A DNA stretch of 64,000 nt from Halocaridina rubra (GCA_037179515.1 JAXCGZ010007651.1:67501-131500), one strand, 5' to 3'; numbered from the stretch's first letter, positions 12,590 to 25,589 are shown. Notes: a model not told the origin generated them from the letters alone. Program-made: numbers and translations.

Positions 12590-13320
12590 CAAGAATTGTG
12601 AAAAGAGTAAGGAATCAATACTGTGATTAAGACCCCACTAAGGCCTTAACAGTCTATATGAGTGGTCAAGACAAGCGGTTACTGGGGTCCAGCACTTCGT
12701 AATGTGAAGTACAGTACTGGGAACAGGCAAGATTGGAGGCATTCCCTCGATCGGGTATTCAATAGACGGGGAGGAACTTAATGACACTGAAAAAGATCTA
12801 GGTCTCTTTCTTGAGGAATGTATATATATGATATAATAATGACAGCGTATGACCCCTTGGCAAACATAAGGATGGCCTCACATATATTAACAAAGAAATG
12901 TTTAGAACTATATTTACATGACTTACCTGAAGCCTAAAGTAAAAACAAGTGGCACCCTCCTGGAAAAAAAACTGCAGAAAGTTCAAAGACATGCTGCAAA
13001 TCTGCTACCAGAAATAAGAAATCTCAGTTAGGAAAGGATGAAAGAATTAGATTTACCGCCGCCTGAAGTCAGAAGAATAAGGGAAAATACGGTAACGCTG
13101 TTCAGAAGAGGAGATAAGGGTGGCTCTAGAACTAGAGTTCACAGCTGAAGCTTCGAAAATACAGATAAGTAATCACACAGACAAGTCAGATCAGCTGATC
13201 ACTGGAATTCGCTAAACAAAGAAATGGTAAATGCATTCGTAGTTTTAAAGAAAAATATAAGTGTTAATGAGTAATAATTATAAGAAATAGATCGGGAGAG
13301 GGGTAACTGCAAACATTGGC
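12590..13320 (+). mobile_element. LINE fragment (CR1/Jockey-like), copy 5
   Basis: Plus-strand pieces GYSIDGEELNDTEKDLGLFL (12755-12815), the ERMKELDLPPPEVRRI region (13030-13080) and a WNSLN-like end (13200) occur in the same order as in the other copies. The tail AGATCGGGAGAGGGG matches their 3' UTR. Non-functional. Confidence 0.75.
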
Positions 13321-13626
13321 CTCCTTTCTATGAGCGTAATTAGTGAAGTACAATATGGTAAACAAGCTGCGGCTGTCGGGACTCAGTGCAGAATATCCTT
13401 GACTGTTTATCCTGTGGATGACCCAAGCATGATAGTAGGGGGAAATGTTGCAACACTTTACCCTCAAGAAGCTAAGAGGAGAAACTAAGGTATGTTTTGG
13501 CTCGTGGTAAATGCGTGTTCTTTGGCTCGGCCACCCCCTAACAAGGGGAAATGGGGTCACTGTATATAGACAGAGAGATAGACAATTTGGTAAACATACA
13601 CTCAGACAAACACGAGTATACCTTAA

Positions 13627-13776
13627 AGGGCTAAACAGACGATCAATATCACTGACAGTATTTCCTGTACTGTCATTATTACTGTCGGTGTGTCCATCAT
13701 ATGGACGTAGTAGTTCACACCAATAGAATAGTGTCAGTATTTTTACTGACAGTAATAATGATCGTCTGTACCCCCC
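13627..13776. mobile_element. TTAA-flanked MITE (150 bp)
   Basis: Inverted ends CAGACGATCA, with subterminal TGACAGTA and ACTGTCAG words, bounded by TTAA at 13623-13626 and 13777-13780. TTAA duplication is the piggyBac hallmark. No coding capacity. Confidence 0.7.
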
Positions 13777-14006
13777 TTAACAGGATGTTCTAAATTAACC
13801 AGTTCTTACAGAACAATCTATGTCTGACTGTATCATGTTATTAGGATATTTGGCATTGTATTCCCGTGAATCTCAGTTTACGTGACTCTTTCCCTTAACA
13901 TACAATAACTGCATTTGGAAATTTATTTTTTCCTCATATACATGTTTCCCCAGAGATTTAATCTCTATTTACCACACCTAAGCCATGGAGTTGATGGCTC
14001 CAATAC

Positions 14007-14198
14007 AGCAACTAGGATAGGATTCGGTTTTACGTCACGAACTCCCTTTTCTACTAAGGGCTAGGACGGTTGCCTTCTTACTAAGGACTTGTTTTGGCAG
14101 ATGTAATCGTTACCCTGAGTGTATGCCCTTACTAACCTCAGTCCGTGACGGGGCGCGAACCCTCGACCAGCCACCTGAGTCGCGGACGCTACCATTTT
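14007..14198 (-). mobile_element. tRNA-derived SINE family A, copy 5
   Basis: Body and B box conserved, A-box region diverged. It lies between 25 bp direct repeats beginning GCCATGGASTTGATGGCTCC (13982-14006 and 14199-14223, one mismatch), consistent with a target-site duplication. Confidence 0.85.
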
Positions 14199-14599
14199 GC
14201 CATGGACTTGATGGCTCCAATACTACGAAATTTCTTTGAATTAGAAAGATGAACGAGTATGTATTTCTCTTTCTCCATTTTTGCCATTAATTGAGAAAAA
14301 GTTGTTCCTGATACTGTTCCACATTTGGCACTACACATCTAAGAGGACAATTCGCCGTGAAAAAGGGACTCCAATATCCTTTTCTTCTTATCCCCAAAAC
14401 AAGACATACCTAAATGAGTTGATATCGGGACTTCCCGAGTGGAAACAGCAATCTGTTCCACAGACCTAAGGAGGAAGAGCAGTAAAAAAAATAGTTTTAA
14501 GAAATGAAATGAACACAAATATTCTGATAATCTTATTTGTGTGTGTTTGTGTGTGTGTGTCTATAACTTGAGGTCGTAGTTTACAGCTCCGTAAGAAAA

Positions 14600-14800
14600 C
14601 ATCTTTCCAGAATGTAAACGATATATTTTTTCAGAGTAAGGATAGCTGATACTTGGAATGCTCTGAGCGAGGAAACGGTAATGTTGAATGTACTCAGTCT
14701 TAGGACGATATGATAAGTGTTATAGGGTAATATAAAGAGAAAATAGACCAGGAGACGGGTATTTACTACCATGGGGACTCTTCCAATGAGGAGAGGTAGA
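14600..14800 (+). mobile_element. LINE 3' fragment (CR1/Jockey-like), copy 6
   Basis: Frame around 14630-14690 reads FFRVRIADTWNALSEETVM. The downstream ACCAGGAGACGGG repeats the shared 3' UTR motif. Confidence 0.7.
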
Positions 14801-14940
14801 ATATTAGATAAATAACAAAAAATTCTACCTTAGAATTTCCAGCCATTCTGACTGCAGGGTTCCAATGTCCTTGTCCTTAATAACAGCTGGTGTTTTAGCG
14901 TATTAAATGCAATTCATGCTGTGTGTGTGTGCGTGTGTAA

Positions 14941-14941
<1 letters not shown>

Positions 14942-14986
<45 letters not shown>

Positions 14987-14991
14987 CATTA

Positions 14992-15074
<83 letters not shown>
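14942..15074. repeat. (TA)n array
   Basis: TA array ending at repeat family D copy 2. Confidence 0.95.
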
Positions 15075-15076
<2 letters not shown>

Positions 15077-15205
15077 AATTATGTCACAATTAATCCCCAT
15101 TAGAATGGGGGTGGACACAGAAAGACAGGAACTGGGGAATTAAGGATGCATGCCCGTCCTAACGCCCCGTGGTAGGTTTGAACACGCATTCGTCACTTCC
15201 AACAC
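15075..15205 (+). mobile_element. Repeat family D, copy 2
   Basis: Partner of the 9175-9308 copy in the opposite orientation. TA arrays lie on both sides. Confidence 0.6.
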
Positions 15206-15219
15206 TGAAAAAATATGTT

Positions 15220-15221
<2 letters not shown>

Positions 15222-15287
<66 letters not shown>

Positions 15288-15338
15288 GCTGCTAAAACAC
15301 AAACACACATAGCGAGAGAGAGAGAGAGAGAGAGAGAG
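15222..15338. repeat. (TA)n and (GA)n arrays
   Basis: TA to 15285, GA at 15314-15338. Confidence 0.95.
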
Positions 15339-15469
15339 GATAAAATACCACATGTTGGTTTAGTTACAACAGGTTAAGACTCCTCCCACAATTGTCTAAA
15401 AGCCACAAATTTTTGTTCCACGCATTTTTACCACCATTCTCTCTCTCTATCTCTCTTTCCCTCTCTCTA

Positions 15470-15600
<131 letters not shown>

Positions 15601-15790
15601 TTGACTACGAAAGGAAAACAGGAATCAACGAAGTACTTTGACGCTTACGAGTATATATATTTATTTACCCATCTTCAGAGTTAATTGACTTACAGAACAG
15701 AGAGAAGCAATATATACACAATCAAGTGTGACATACATATTGATCAAGAATAATGAAGAACTCAGTCAATGCTTGTTCTTTTCCAGTATG

Positions 15791-15794
<4 letters not shown>

Positions 15795-15876
<82 letters not shown>
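15795..15876. repeat. (TA)n array
   Basis: Pure TA. Confidence 0.97.
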
Positions 15877-15878
<2 letters not shown>

Positions 15879-16196
15879 GAAAATACATATGAAGCTCTTA
15901 CAAGAAAACTGCTCTGCTATTTGTAAGAGCAAGGGAAAAACACACCCACTGAATGTTTCTTCCACACTTTCCGACCTCATCGTTGCATGTTTATTGTAAG
16001 TAATCGAGATCCTTGCTCTAAAGGCATTAATAATAGACATACACACACATTATCATACGTTATAGGTAAACAGGAGACCTTAAATGACCCATGTCTAGAA
16101 TTCGAACCTACGGCACAAAGGCAGACCACCAATAAACTTTTCGAGTCAAAGATTGTACCACTCATGGTCTGAAACGACAGCCATTACCAGCAAATT

Positions 16197-16392
16197 GTTC
16201 CAGTTTTACGTCACGGACTCCCTTTTCTACTAAGGGCTAGGGCGGTTGCCTTTTTACGAAGGACTTGTTTTGGCAGATGTAATCGTTACCCTGAGTGTAT
16301 GCCCTTACTAACCTCAGACCGTGAAGGGGCGCGAACCCTCGACATGACGCCTCAAATTCGCGGACGCTATCGCTTGAGCCACGGTGACTACG
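16197..16392 (-). mobile_element. tRNA-derived SINE family A, copy 6
   Basis: Full-length copy with A box TGGCTCAAGCG and B box GGTTCGCGCCC on the minus strand. Flanking direct repeats are only weakly visible. Confidence 0.85.
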
Positions 16393-16640
16393 AACAGCAA
16401 TTATCAGTAATCTTTACTCAAAATTATCACCATCAAAATTCAACTTGTTATTATTCCTGATACTCATATTAATAATCATAATCATCGATGCAGTATCAAT
16501 AGCGTCAACATTTAATCACTGTCATTATTAATATCATCATCAAAATCTAAACAGACTAGGCACATCAAAAGAATCGTTACTATGGTAACATCTCTGATCT
16601 TCACTATTGTTTAAGATGTTTATAATAAAATTTTATTATT

Positions 16641-16800
16641 TTCGGCCATATGTCTTTCAATTTTTTCAGTCACACAGAACAACCTAATGTACCGTGCTCT
16701 TATAGCAACATAAAATTTCTATAATTTTCGGCCATATGTCTTTCAATTTTTTTCAGTCACACAGAACAACCTAATGTACCGTGCTCTTATAGCAACATAC
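16641..16800. repeat. Tandem duplication, 86 bp unit, two copies
   Basis: TTCGGCCATATGTCTTTCAA begins at 16641 and 16727. The two units differ mainly by one T in a homopolymer. Confidence 0.9.
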
Positions 16801-16868
16801 AATATTCAAACTAATAAAAAAAAAAAATAGAATTAAAAGGCAAAATTCCGAGAATTTACATTAAGAAT

Positions 16869-16870
<2 letters not shown>

Positions 16871-16931
<61 letters not shown>

Positions 16932-16960
16932 TGTTATTATTATTATTATTATTATTATTA
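16871..16960. repeat. (ATA)n/(TTA)n inverted array
   Basis: ATA units flip to TTA units after TTGTTATT. Confidence 0.95.
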
Positions 16961-16990
16961 ATTTCACAAAAATATAACACAGGAAGATGC

Positions 16991-16992
<2 letters not shown>

Positions 16993-17061
<69 letters not shown>
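16993..17061. repeat. (TA)n array
   Basis: TA array replacing the 5' end of family C copy 1. Confidence 0.95.
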
Positions 17062-17064
<3 letters not shown>

Positions 17065-17231
17065 AAAGGCGACTAAAAGTGGACGGGGCGGGGGGACTAG
17101 GAATCCCCCCCTTGTACCAACCTCCTGTGAGACGTCAAAGAGGAAGGGGAGTAGAGGGGAGAATAACTTCTCCCCAAACTGTTTTCCTTTTTGATGTCGG
17201 CTACCCCCTTATTAAAGGGGGAAACAGCCAA
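17062..17231 (+). mobile_element. SINE-like family C, copy 1
   Basis: Runs from GTAAAAGGCGACTAAAAGTG to GGGGGAAACAGCCAAGGTAT. The preceding TA array replaces its 5' end. It is the first half of a tandem pair with 17295-17539. Confidence 0.7.
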
Positions 17232-17294
17232 GGTATATGTAAATATATGTATGTGTGTGTATATGTATGTATGTGTATATATGTATATATATAT

Positions 17295-17539
17295 CCTGTG
17301 CCCTGTGGGGCGGGCACAATATCAAAGAATAGCCTCACCGTATTCCCTGCGTGTCGTAAAAGGCGACTAAAAGTGGACGGGGCGGGGGGACTAGGAATCC
17401 CCCCCCCCCTTGTACCAACCTCCTGTGAGACGTCAAAGAGGAAGGGGAATAGAGGGGAGAATAACTTCTCCCCAAACTGTTTTCCTTTTTGATGTCGGCT
17501 ACCCCCCCAATTAAAGGGGGAAACAGCCAAGGTATATGT
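17295..17539 (+). mobile_element. SINE-like family C, copy 2
   Basis: Longer copy starting upstream of CCCTGCGTGTCGTAAAAGGC, nearly identical to copy 1 over about 165 bp and ending in the same GGTATATGTA before a TA array. Confidence 0.7.
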
Positions 17540-17541
17540 AT

Positions 17542-17544
<3 letters not shown>

Positions 17545-17633
<89 letters not shown>

Positions 17634-17648
17634 GCGTGTGTATACACA

Positions 17649-17734
<86 letters not shown>
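17545..17734. repeat. (TA)n then (GA)n
   Basis: TA 17545-17630, GA 17652-17734. Confidence 0.97.
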
Positions 17735-17737
<3 letters not shown>

Positions 17738-17948
17738 ATGAATGAATGTATTCTAGGAAGGAAGTTACATTTTGTACTTAGAATATCAACAAATAATTCC
17801 ATTCTCAGTGGTCTGAGTTTCTTTTTTTCAGTCGTTGGTTGACAGTCTGTGTGGGAATTAGCAAAACATTCCTTTCTATGTTTATTAATAGAGCGATCTA
17901 ATATTTACAACGTCTTGTTTATGTCGACTGTAAGAAGGTACACACTAA

Positions 17949-18212
17949 GGCCGCTTTCACACCAAAGTGGCACGTCGCACGTGACATGCCAGTTGAAAAC
18001 GAACATTCGGAAATATATGAAACCTTTCACACAGAAGTGGCGTGATACGTCCCATGTGCGTACACGTGCGACTTGCGTCGCACGTGTAAGCACATGGGAC
18101 GTGTCACGCCACTTCTGTGTGAAAGGTTTCATATATTTCCGAATGTTCGTTTTCAGCTGGCGTGCCACGTGGCGTGCCACGTGAGACGTGCCACTTTGGT
18201 GTGAAAGAGGCC
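17949..18212. mobile_element. Harbinger-like foldback MITE, copy 3 (enlarged centre)
   Basis: Same arms, but with about 40 extra base pairs of palindromic centre around 18050-18100 (CCCATGTGCGTACACGTGCG against CGCACGTGTAAGCACATGGG). Flanked by TAA and AAG. Confidence 0.8.
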
Positions 18213-18789
18213 AAGGGTAAGAGTGGTTTCTTTGCAGCTTTTAATGAAATTTACCTCTTCTTGATCCAATAGACTATCTCTTTGTAATTTAGTGACCGCT
18301 TAAGCGACACAAAAACCACAGGAGAGAACATAGAACTCAACACCATAACTTCTTTTTGTAAACATTCAGTGTTAAAATTCAGCTTCGGACTTCTGCCAAT
18401 TCAGTGAAAACTTCACTAATACTGGTGAAACAGTGATGAAAATATATATAAAATTAATTGCATATTCTATTAATATTTTATCTATACAATCAAATATAGA
18501 TTGTAATGTTTAGCAACTGCAATATCACTGGGAGTGCCCATATGCATATCCCCATGTACAGTTATCTGAATAAATAAAGAAAAAAAATACATTTACCACA
18601 TATCCTACTGCATTAATGGTAAACTGACCATACATGCTATTGATATTAATGTTAGTAATATGTCAATCACTCAATTTATCAATTAATATCAATCAAATAA
18701 TCTAAACAGAAATCATCCCGAGTCCAGTCAACTGCATAAAAGATCTAAATTGGGGTTTATCCAAAATAGAAACACTTGGATTCTATATC

Positions 18790-18995
18790 GTCATCTCAGG
18801 GCCTAGTCCTCCATATCTCTGGGTCCTCTGTAATATGACTGTTTTTTCTGTCAGTCGTTTTCCTTTGTGTGACATTACCTCATCTCTGCCTTGTCCTTAA
18901 CCTTTTTCTTTTCCTTCATCTTGGTGTTTTCTCGTGCCCGGGCCTTTATTGATGAGGGCAGTTTTTGCCTGTCCCGGTGTCACACTCATTAAAAA
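18790..18995 (+). repeat. Repeat family E, copy 1
   Basis: Shares CTCTGCCTTGTC, CTTTTTCTTTTCCTTC, TCTTGGTG, GCCCGGGCC and TGTCACACTCATTAAAAAA in order with 38390-38560. A retroelement 3' end is possible. Confidence 0.45.
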
Positions 18996-19099
18996 AATAA
19001 TAAAAAACACGTATAAGAGGAAATAAGTGAAGGTGCAAAAACTCTGTGTAATATTGTGTAATTCTGTGACTATTGGGCAGAAAGAGGTAGTAGTTCAGG

Positions 19100-19102
<3 letters not shown>

Positions 19103-19131
<29 letters not shown>
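19103..19131. repeat. Poly(A) run
   Basis: About 28 A, possibly a retroelement tail. Confidence 0.8.
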
Positions 19132-19133
<2 letters not shown>

Positions 19134-19343
19134 GATTTCCTCCATGTGAGGGAGAGCTTGAATCTAATATCCTTGGCACTAATAATAGAGCATATGACCA
19201 AAGAACAGTGATCAGTAACATCCGGTATGTTTGACTGAAAATAAGGATATGTAAGCCTAATTATTCCTTATTACCCCAATTAACATTGAGTATAAGCAAA
19301 ATAAATCTACCATAATATGAGCAATGAATATATGAAACTGCTA

Positions 19344-19493
<150 letters not shown>

Positions 19494-19977
19494 GAAAAAC
19501 TGTCATAAACTGAATATAAATGATCAAAACCTATTAATGAAGAAAGAAAAGGCACAAAGAAAAGACTTAAACACAAACAAATTGTGAAAAAAAAAAGAAA
19601 CACAGTCGGTCATATTGTATATAGAATCACAGCACAAATACAAAGAAATAATTTGGCTGCTCAGATATAAAGGGATTCATCCACTCCCGCGAATACAACG
19701 GTTTGATTCTTCTTCGTCCGACGGCGCTTACTCGTCGAGGTTTGGTTTCTCTCATAGATTATGTTTATAGGTCTTATTGTGCCAATCTATTTATTCTCCG
19801 TTTGCATTCTCAAACTAATGGGTTTTTTTTCTTATCCATTTACCCATTATTCTTTCTAGACAACCTTTTATTTATTTATTAATTTTTTTTTTTTGCCAAG
19901 TAGGCTACTGTTGTTTACCCAAAACCCAAATTTAAATCTTTTCGCCAAGATATCGATAGCGAATTAATCTTCCGATT

Positions 19978-20388
19978 AAATAATTCCGATTCAATAAATC
20001 TTTCGGCTTCTCCAATCAGGGGTTGCCGAAGCTGATCAATTTGTCTCCAAATCGCCCTATCCCCCGCGTCCTCCTCTGTCACACCACACACCCTCATGTC
20101 CTCCCTCATCACAGCCATAAACCTTCTCTTTGACCTACCTCTCCCTCTTCTGCCTGGCAGCTCCATCCTCGGCAGCCTTCTCCCAACATACTCCTCATCC
20201 CTCCTCAGAACACGTCTAAACCATCTCATTCTCGCCTCTCTCACCATGTCCCCAAATCTTCCTTCCTGCGCTGTCCCTCTAAGATACTCCTTTATCCTGT
20301 CTATCTGTATTATGGTCAGAGAAAACCGCAGCATCTTCATCTCTGCCACATCCAGTTTTGCCTCCTGGCCTCTTAAATTTCTATACAA
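19978..20388 (-). mobile_element. LINE C-terminal fragment of a third lineage
   Basis: An open frame of about 130 codons on the minus strand: AEMKMLRFSL, the IDRIKEYLRGTAQEGRFGDM segment, MRWFRRVLRRDEEYVGRRLP, then ELPGRRGRGRSKRRFM and MREDMRVCGVTEEDAGDRAI. This ordered series is the familiar tail of reverse transcriptases of RTE-like and related LINEs. The upstream catalytic part is missing. Confidence 0.8.
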
Positions 20389-20882
20389 GTCGTGTTATTA
20401 ACATAGGGCAATAATAAGATACCTTAAAAATAAGAAATAAATAAATTTTGCCACTCAGTAGAAAAGGCAAAATTATCTCTTTGTGTCAGTTTGCAGATCC
20501 GACAGCAGAGAAGCAATACATCGATAATGATTAAGAATTGGGGGGGAATTATTCAGATGATCTCGTATATGTGATATACTGCCTACATATGTGAACGTCA
20601 TTCTGCACAGTTATATAGTAGGTTCCACAGAATATCGTCACAGTTTAAAAACCTAGAGCATAAGAATAATTATTAATATCTTTTATTGGGGTCCATTATT
20701 ATTATTATTACAGAGCTGGTGAAAGCCTGAAGTGGCTCCAAGTTCAGTATAACTCACATTTGTCGGCAAAAGGTCAAGAGTCAAGTTTAACGGATTTGGA
20801 TTTAGGAATAAACTGTTCACCAGTAATTCCACAACTTAAATATATTTATTTATGGACATGCTGTGTATGTGTGTGTGTGTAC

Positions 20883-20884
<2 letters not shown>

Positions 20885-20941
<57 letters not shown>
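20885..20941. repeat. (TA)n array
   Basis: TA with short GT flanks. Confidence 0.95.
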
Positions 20942-20944
<3 letters not shown>

Positions 20945-21252
20945 AATGCGTGTGTATGTGGTATAATGAAACATTAAAATAGACCAGAAAACGAACTGCG
21001 ACAAAACGCATGATATATGGGAAGTAAAAGCAAATTTTTTATATTTTAATCTCTTATATAATACGCCAAGCATCGCATCGCTGATTTACCGTGAGGCGTT
21101 GCCTTTCAAACTAGTTTTACCATTGCGCAGGAGGAAAAAAAATACCAAAAGAAGAACGTCAACTCTACGTTAATTATCCCTTATTATGATGGAATACAGA
21201 CCAACGATTCATCACACCAGGAAATGAAGGAACAGCGGAGAAGGAAGATTAA

Positions 21253-21476
21253 GGCTGCTTTCACACCCAAGTGGCACGTCACATGCCACGTGACACGCCA
21301 GTTGAAAACGAACATCCGGAAATATATGAAACCTTTCAAACAGAAGTGGCGTGGCACATGGAACGTGTCACGCCGCTTCTATGTGAAAGGTTTCATATAT
21401 TTCCAGATGTTCGTTTTCAACTGGCGTGTCACGTGGCATGCCACGAGCGACGTGCCACTTTGGTGTGAAAGCGGCC
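21253..21476. mobile_element. Harbinger-like foldback MITE, copy 4 (perfect TAA TSD)
   Basis: Ends GGCTGCTTTCACACCC and, inverted, GGCCGCTTTCACACCAAAGT, flanked by TAA at 21250-21252 and 21477-21479. This copy best defines the element limits, about 224 bp. Confidence 0.85.
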
Positions 21477-21561
21477 TAAGAGACGTTGGTCTTTTTTTAG
21501 CCTTATCCAGTATTTTCCGTCTGTGATGTAATTTACGCCGAAACAAAAAAAAAAAAAAAAA

Positions 21562-21563
<2 letters not shown>

Positions 21564-21599
<36 letters not shown>

Positions 21600-21697
21600 T
21601 CCTTCTGACTTCACTGGTAAACAAACAAGCAAATGTACTCAAAGGGACATTTCTAAGACGATGAAGAATTGAATAATATGCCAAGACCAGGACAGCA

Positions 21698-21765
<68 letters not shown>
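21564..21765. repeat. Two (GA)n arrays
   Basis: GA at 21564-21596 and 21701-21765. Confidence 0.95.
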
Positions 21766-21768
<3 letters not shown>

Positions 21769-22179
21769 TCGATCTTAGCAATATTAGATTTAACCGGGTA
21801 TTACCTCGCTCTAATATACATCAGTTTGCTCTCGTGACCCCAGCCACACAAAGGCTTCATGCAACAGGTTTGTACAAAGAACACCCTCAGTAAGGTATAT
21901 CAACAAACATATACATACAATGAGTGGGAGTTGTTTACATTACATGAGGTCACGTATTACTATCATATATAATATATAAAAGATAAATTTTCATTCATCT
22001 GTATATAAACATGGATTCGTTTTCAAAATCGTTCTCCGAATTTATTATGGACTTGACGTAATTGGTGCTTGTTTATTCATTTTTGTTAGGGAGACACCTG
22101 TGAAATTAAAAAGCTAAATGTAAGGCGGAATACTATCTTAAGGTTAAATACAAGCGTAGAAAACCATACCTACATCTAC

Positions 22180-22690
22180 TATGTAAGGGGGTCGAGTCAA
22201 AACACACATATACCAGAAACCAAGTCACCCCTCTCAGATCCTTAGGGATAGAGTGTCGACACAATTCCACAACAGCACTAAGCTTGGGTTAGGCTATGCA
22301 TAACTAGGTAAGATTCTTCTGCCATGTTGGCCTGACATCCATAATTAGCTTAGTGACCCCCCACACCCACTCGTCCAAATTAACAGCACTGAACAGGTAC
22401 GGGAAATCCCTTTGGCACACGCCATCTATTCACAATTTGCTCTTAACTCATATCTATCACTTGCCCTATCTCTTCCCTGCTCCACTGACATACCACATGC
22501 ACTCAAAGCTCTTTTCACCCAATTGACCCTTCTCATCCAAGTTTTTTTTGTCCTTATTCTACTTACATCTGCTCTCTAAACTATCTCTACTAGTTGTACC
22601 TCCTCATTCTTTCCATATGTCCAAATCATCTCATTATTCTCTAGTTTAACTTTGCCGATAGCTTTCCCTATCCAGTATAATTTTTCCCCT
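22180..22690 (-). mobile_element. Possible eroded LINE tail
   Basis: Minus-strand EMIWTYGK near 22610 resembles the M-R-W-F-G-H block of LINE tails. The segment 22235-22275 is also similar to 33130-33165, so it is repetitive. Weak evidence only. Confidence 0.3.
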
Positions 22691-22898
22691 TCTCTATGCG
22701 ATTATTATTTTGTTGTGAAAGAGTTGACTCTCCTCCAGTCAAACATACCAGAGGTTTATGAATTTCCTTGAGAGGAAAACTTAAATATTCATAGCTATAC
22801 CGTAACAAGTTTGATTAGGTTAGGTAAATCACTCTACATGATTCCGGAATTAACATTTATCACAGAAAAGATCCACTCGTGTTTAAGTGGTAGTTTAA

Positions 22899-23024
22899 AG
22901 GGCGGTTTACACGGTCAAACGGTTCGTCGAACAACAAAATACCCCGTTCACACGTTCGAACATCACTTCAAACACTTATCTGTCGAACCGCGTTCGACGA
23001 ACCGTTTGACCGTGTAAACCGTCC
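22899..23024. mobile_element. TTAA-flanked MITE (126 bp)
   Basis: Long inverted ends of about 33 bp (GGCGGTTTACACGGTCAAAC and onward), bounded by TTAA at 22895-22898 and 23025-23028. Probably piggyBac-like. Confidence 0.75.
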
Positions 23025-23085
23025 TTAACATTCTAAGATTACCAGACATACAATACTGTCCTAATTATCCCCTGTTATCTATCTA

Positions 23086-23143
23086 CCATGGCTGTTCCCC
23101 CTTTAAATTGGGGGTAGCCGACATCAAAAAAGAAAACAATAAG
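23086..23143 (-). mobile_element. SINE-like family C, 3' fragment
   Basis: The reverse complement gives the family end GATGTCGGCTACCCCCAATT, then AAAGGGGGAACAGCCATGG. Confidence 0.55.
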
Positions 23144-23144
23144 G

Positions 23145-25585
23145 GGATCCTATTATACTCTTTCTTTATGAGTTTGTTAGTTTTGTTTACAAAATGTTTT
23201 CCTGCGTTTTTTTTCTTTATTTTAATGATCTTTCCACCATTCTTATTTGCAAAAGGTGACGTGGGAGGAAGGGCAAGCATAGGCCTACTCAATTTTACCG
23301 ATCAATATCAAACAATCCTAACTTACCTTGAGAGATCTAGACGATCTAACTTGGTCTAAATGCACCAATACTATTGATTTATTATTATAATTTAACTTGC
23401 ATATGTAGTAGTTTTGGCAGTACTGTTGCCCTTTAGTTTCAGGACCCTTTTTTTTTTTTTTTTTGCATACCCAAGTGACATGACCCTAAAAAAGAATTAA
23501 AAACTATCCAAATAACTAAAAATAATTACTAGTTCGTTTCTTAACTAGAAGTGAACAGATCTTACTTGCCTAACCAAACCTATCCTAAATGAATAAATTT
23601 ATTTTCTTACATGTGATAATAAACATTTTCCCCTTATTTCAGGTAACTATTAATCCTATTCTGAAAAATATATCTGATAAGAATTAAAAGGTTTAATTCC
23701 AAACCTCCTTTAAATTCTATCTAAAGCAACAGTCGTCATATAAATACTGAAAATTAACATATATCTACAGGTAAACATGTAGATATATCTATATGCAATA
23801 GATACACTAAAGATCTGTATTATCATTACCTTAGCTATCCTTGCACAAGTCTACAATAACTAAAATCTTGAATGTATCTCAGCACTCCGCCACTCACACA
23901 ACCTCTCACGGCAAAGGCAACAGGTTGACTGAATAGGTAGCTGGGGCTGGGGATGGGCTGGGCCCTTACCTGGGGCCGGGCCCGAGGATTTGTGTTTATA
24001 CCTGAGGCGCGTTTTTTGCGATTTTTTTTTCTTTTGGGGCAGATTTACTTAGTTTTGCCTGAAACCATCTACAAGAGTACAGAAAATTGAAAGCCAGCCT
24101 ATTATAATTACGCGTTTTTATTAACTCATTACTATTGTTTTGGGATTATAAAAAAATCGTCATATATTGCAGTATTAAGCTATGATTTAGCTTCATACCT
24201 TTGGACATAAGCTAAAAAATTCTGTAACTAACCATTTATTTTGCTTCCATTTTTAAAACTAATTTTGCTACTTTCAGGGCAATGGGCAATACTTCTTAAC
24301 AGACTGAATTTTCTGCAATAGTCTTGCTTCAAACTTTCGGATATGAACAGACATTCCTTGCCACAAACGAAAATATCTTAAAAATATTTTAAAATTATAA
24401 ATGATCACAACCAGAAAAAACTGATGACATAAAAATTTATCTTCATTGGCTTTCAAACTCTTCAGAGTTACTGTATATCATAATTTTAACAAGACTAAGT
24501 GTTATACATTTGCAGACAAATTTGCTACATAAAGCAAGCTTCCAGATACATTTGAAAAGTGTGAAAAAGTAAACATATACCGTACATAACACAGAAATAG
24601 AGGAACATAGGGTAAAAAAAAAACAATATGTGTATATCAACTTTCCATTTCGCAAAAGGTAACTGTTAACATGTTATACAGGTTATAATCTATATGCAAA
24701 AATTTTCGATAAAAAAGCTAGAAATATTTAAATATACAAAATTTGATTATTAGTGCAGGCACAGAAAACATTACAATGAACACAAGTTTTTTTTAAAAGC
24801 TATGAAATATAAATTTTTGGATTTTATTGACATGAAATATGCACTGTAGCTAGCGATAAACTCTTCATTATCTAACATATATCACAATAAAGTACTACGC
24901 GTCAGTGAAAGTTCTTCTACTTTGCGTAAAGCGACAAAGCCTTTTCTGGTTACGTGAATAAACCGACTAATGAAGCAGTACTTTTAATTAACAACTATTT
25001 AAAACTTCTTATATGAAAGCAATAGCTACAACATATGATTGTACGGCATTATATATAATGTAGAACTCCATGGGAAGAGTTTTGAATTAGCTATTAATAT
25101 TCTGTCATATTCTAAGTGATGAGATCTAAATATTGTGCACCATCGCAGAACCATAAACATTTCTCTGCACTGTTAAACAAGTTTAATGTTAGACACTTAA
25201 TGAATACTGATTCATTATCATATTAAAGCTTACAGGTATAATTATACTGTAATATAATAATCTAAACTTAGAATATCAATATCGGACATTTAGTTTCTCA
25301 TATCCCAAAAATGCCCCTAAAAAACAAATATTTCTCAAAAAGGAAATAATGTACATCATTTTCTTTGAAGATACTGACAATATAAATACAAACAAGATCA
25401 ATGGAGAATCGTTGGAGAATAAATTATTTGCCATCAACACAAAGTATGCGCAAGAAAACAAGAGTGGTGTAAAATACAGTATACTGCCATGCAATATTTA
25501 CTCCATTATGAGATATTTATTTTACTCTAACCCAAAATACTCTTTTTCCAATGGGTTGAAATAACAAGCCTAGATATAAAAAGCA
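23145..25585. other. No gene recognised
   Basis: AT-rich sequence with only short unrecognised frames. The exception is a small GC-rich patch at 23930-24010. Confidence 0.6.
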
Positions 25586-25589
25586 TCAA

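Noticed and set aside
17905..18184. Open frames on both strands across the foldback MITE
   Set aside because: Symmetric open frames are a by-product of the palindrome. Similar frames appear in the other MITE copies with no known domain.
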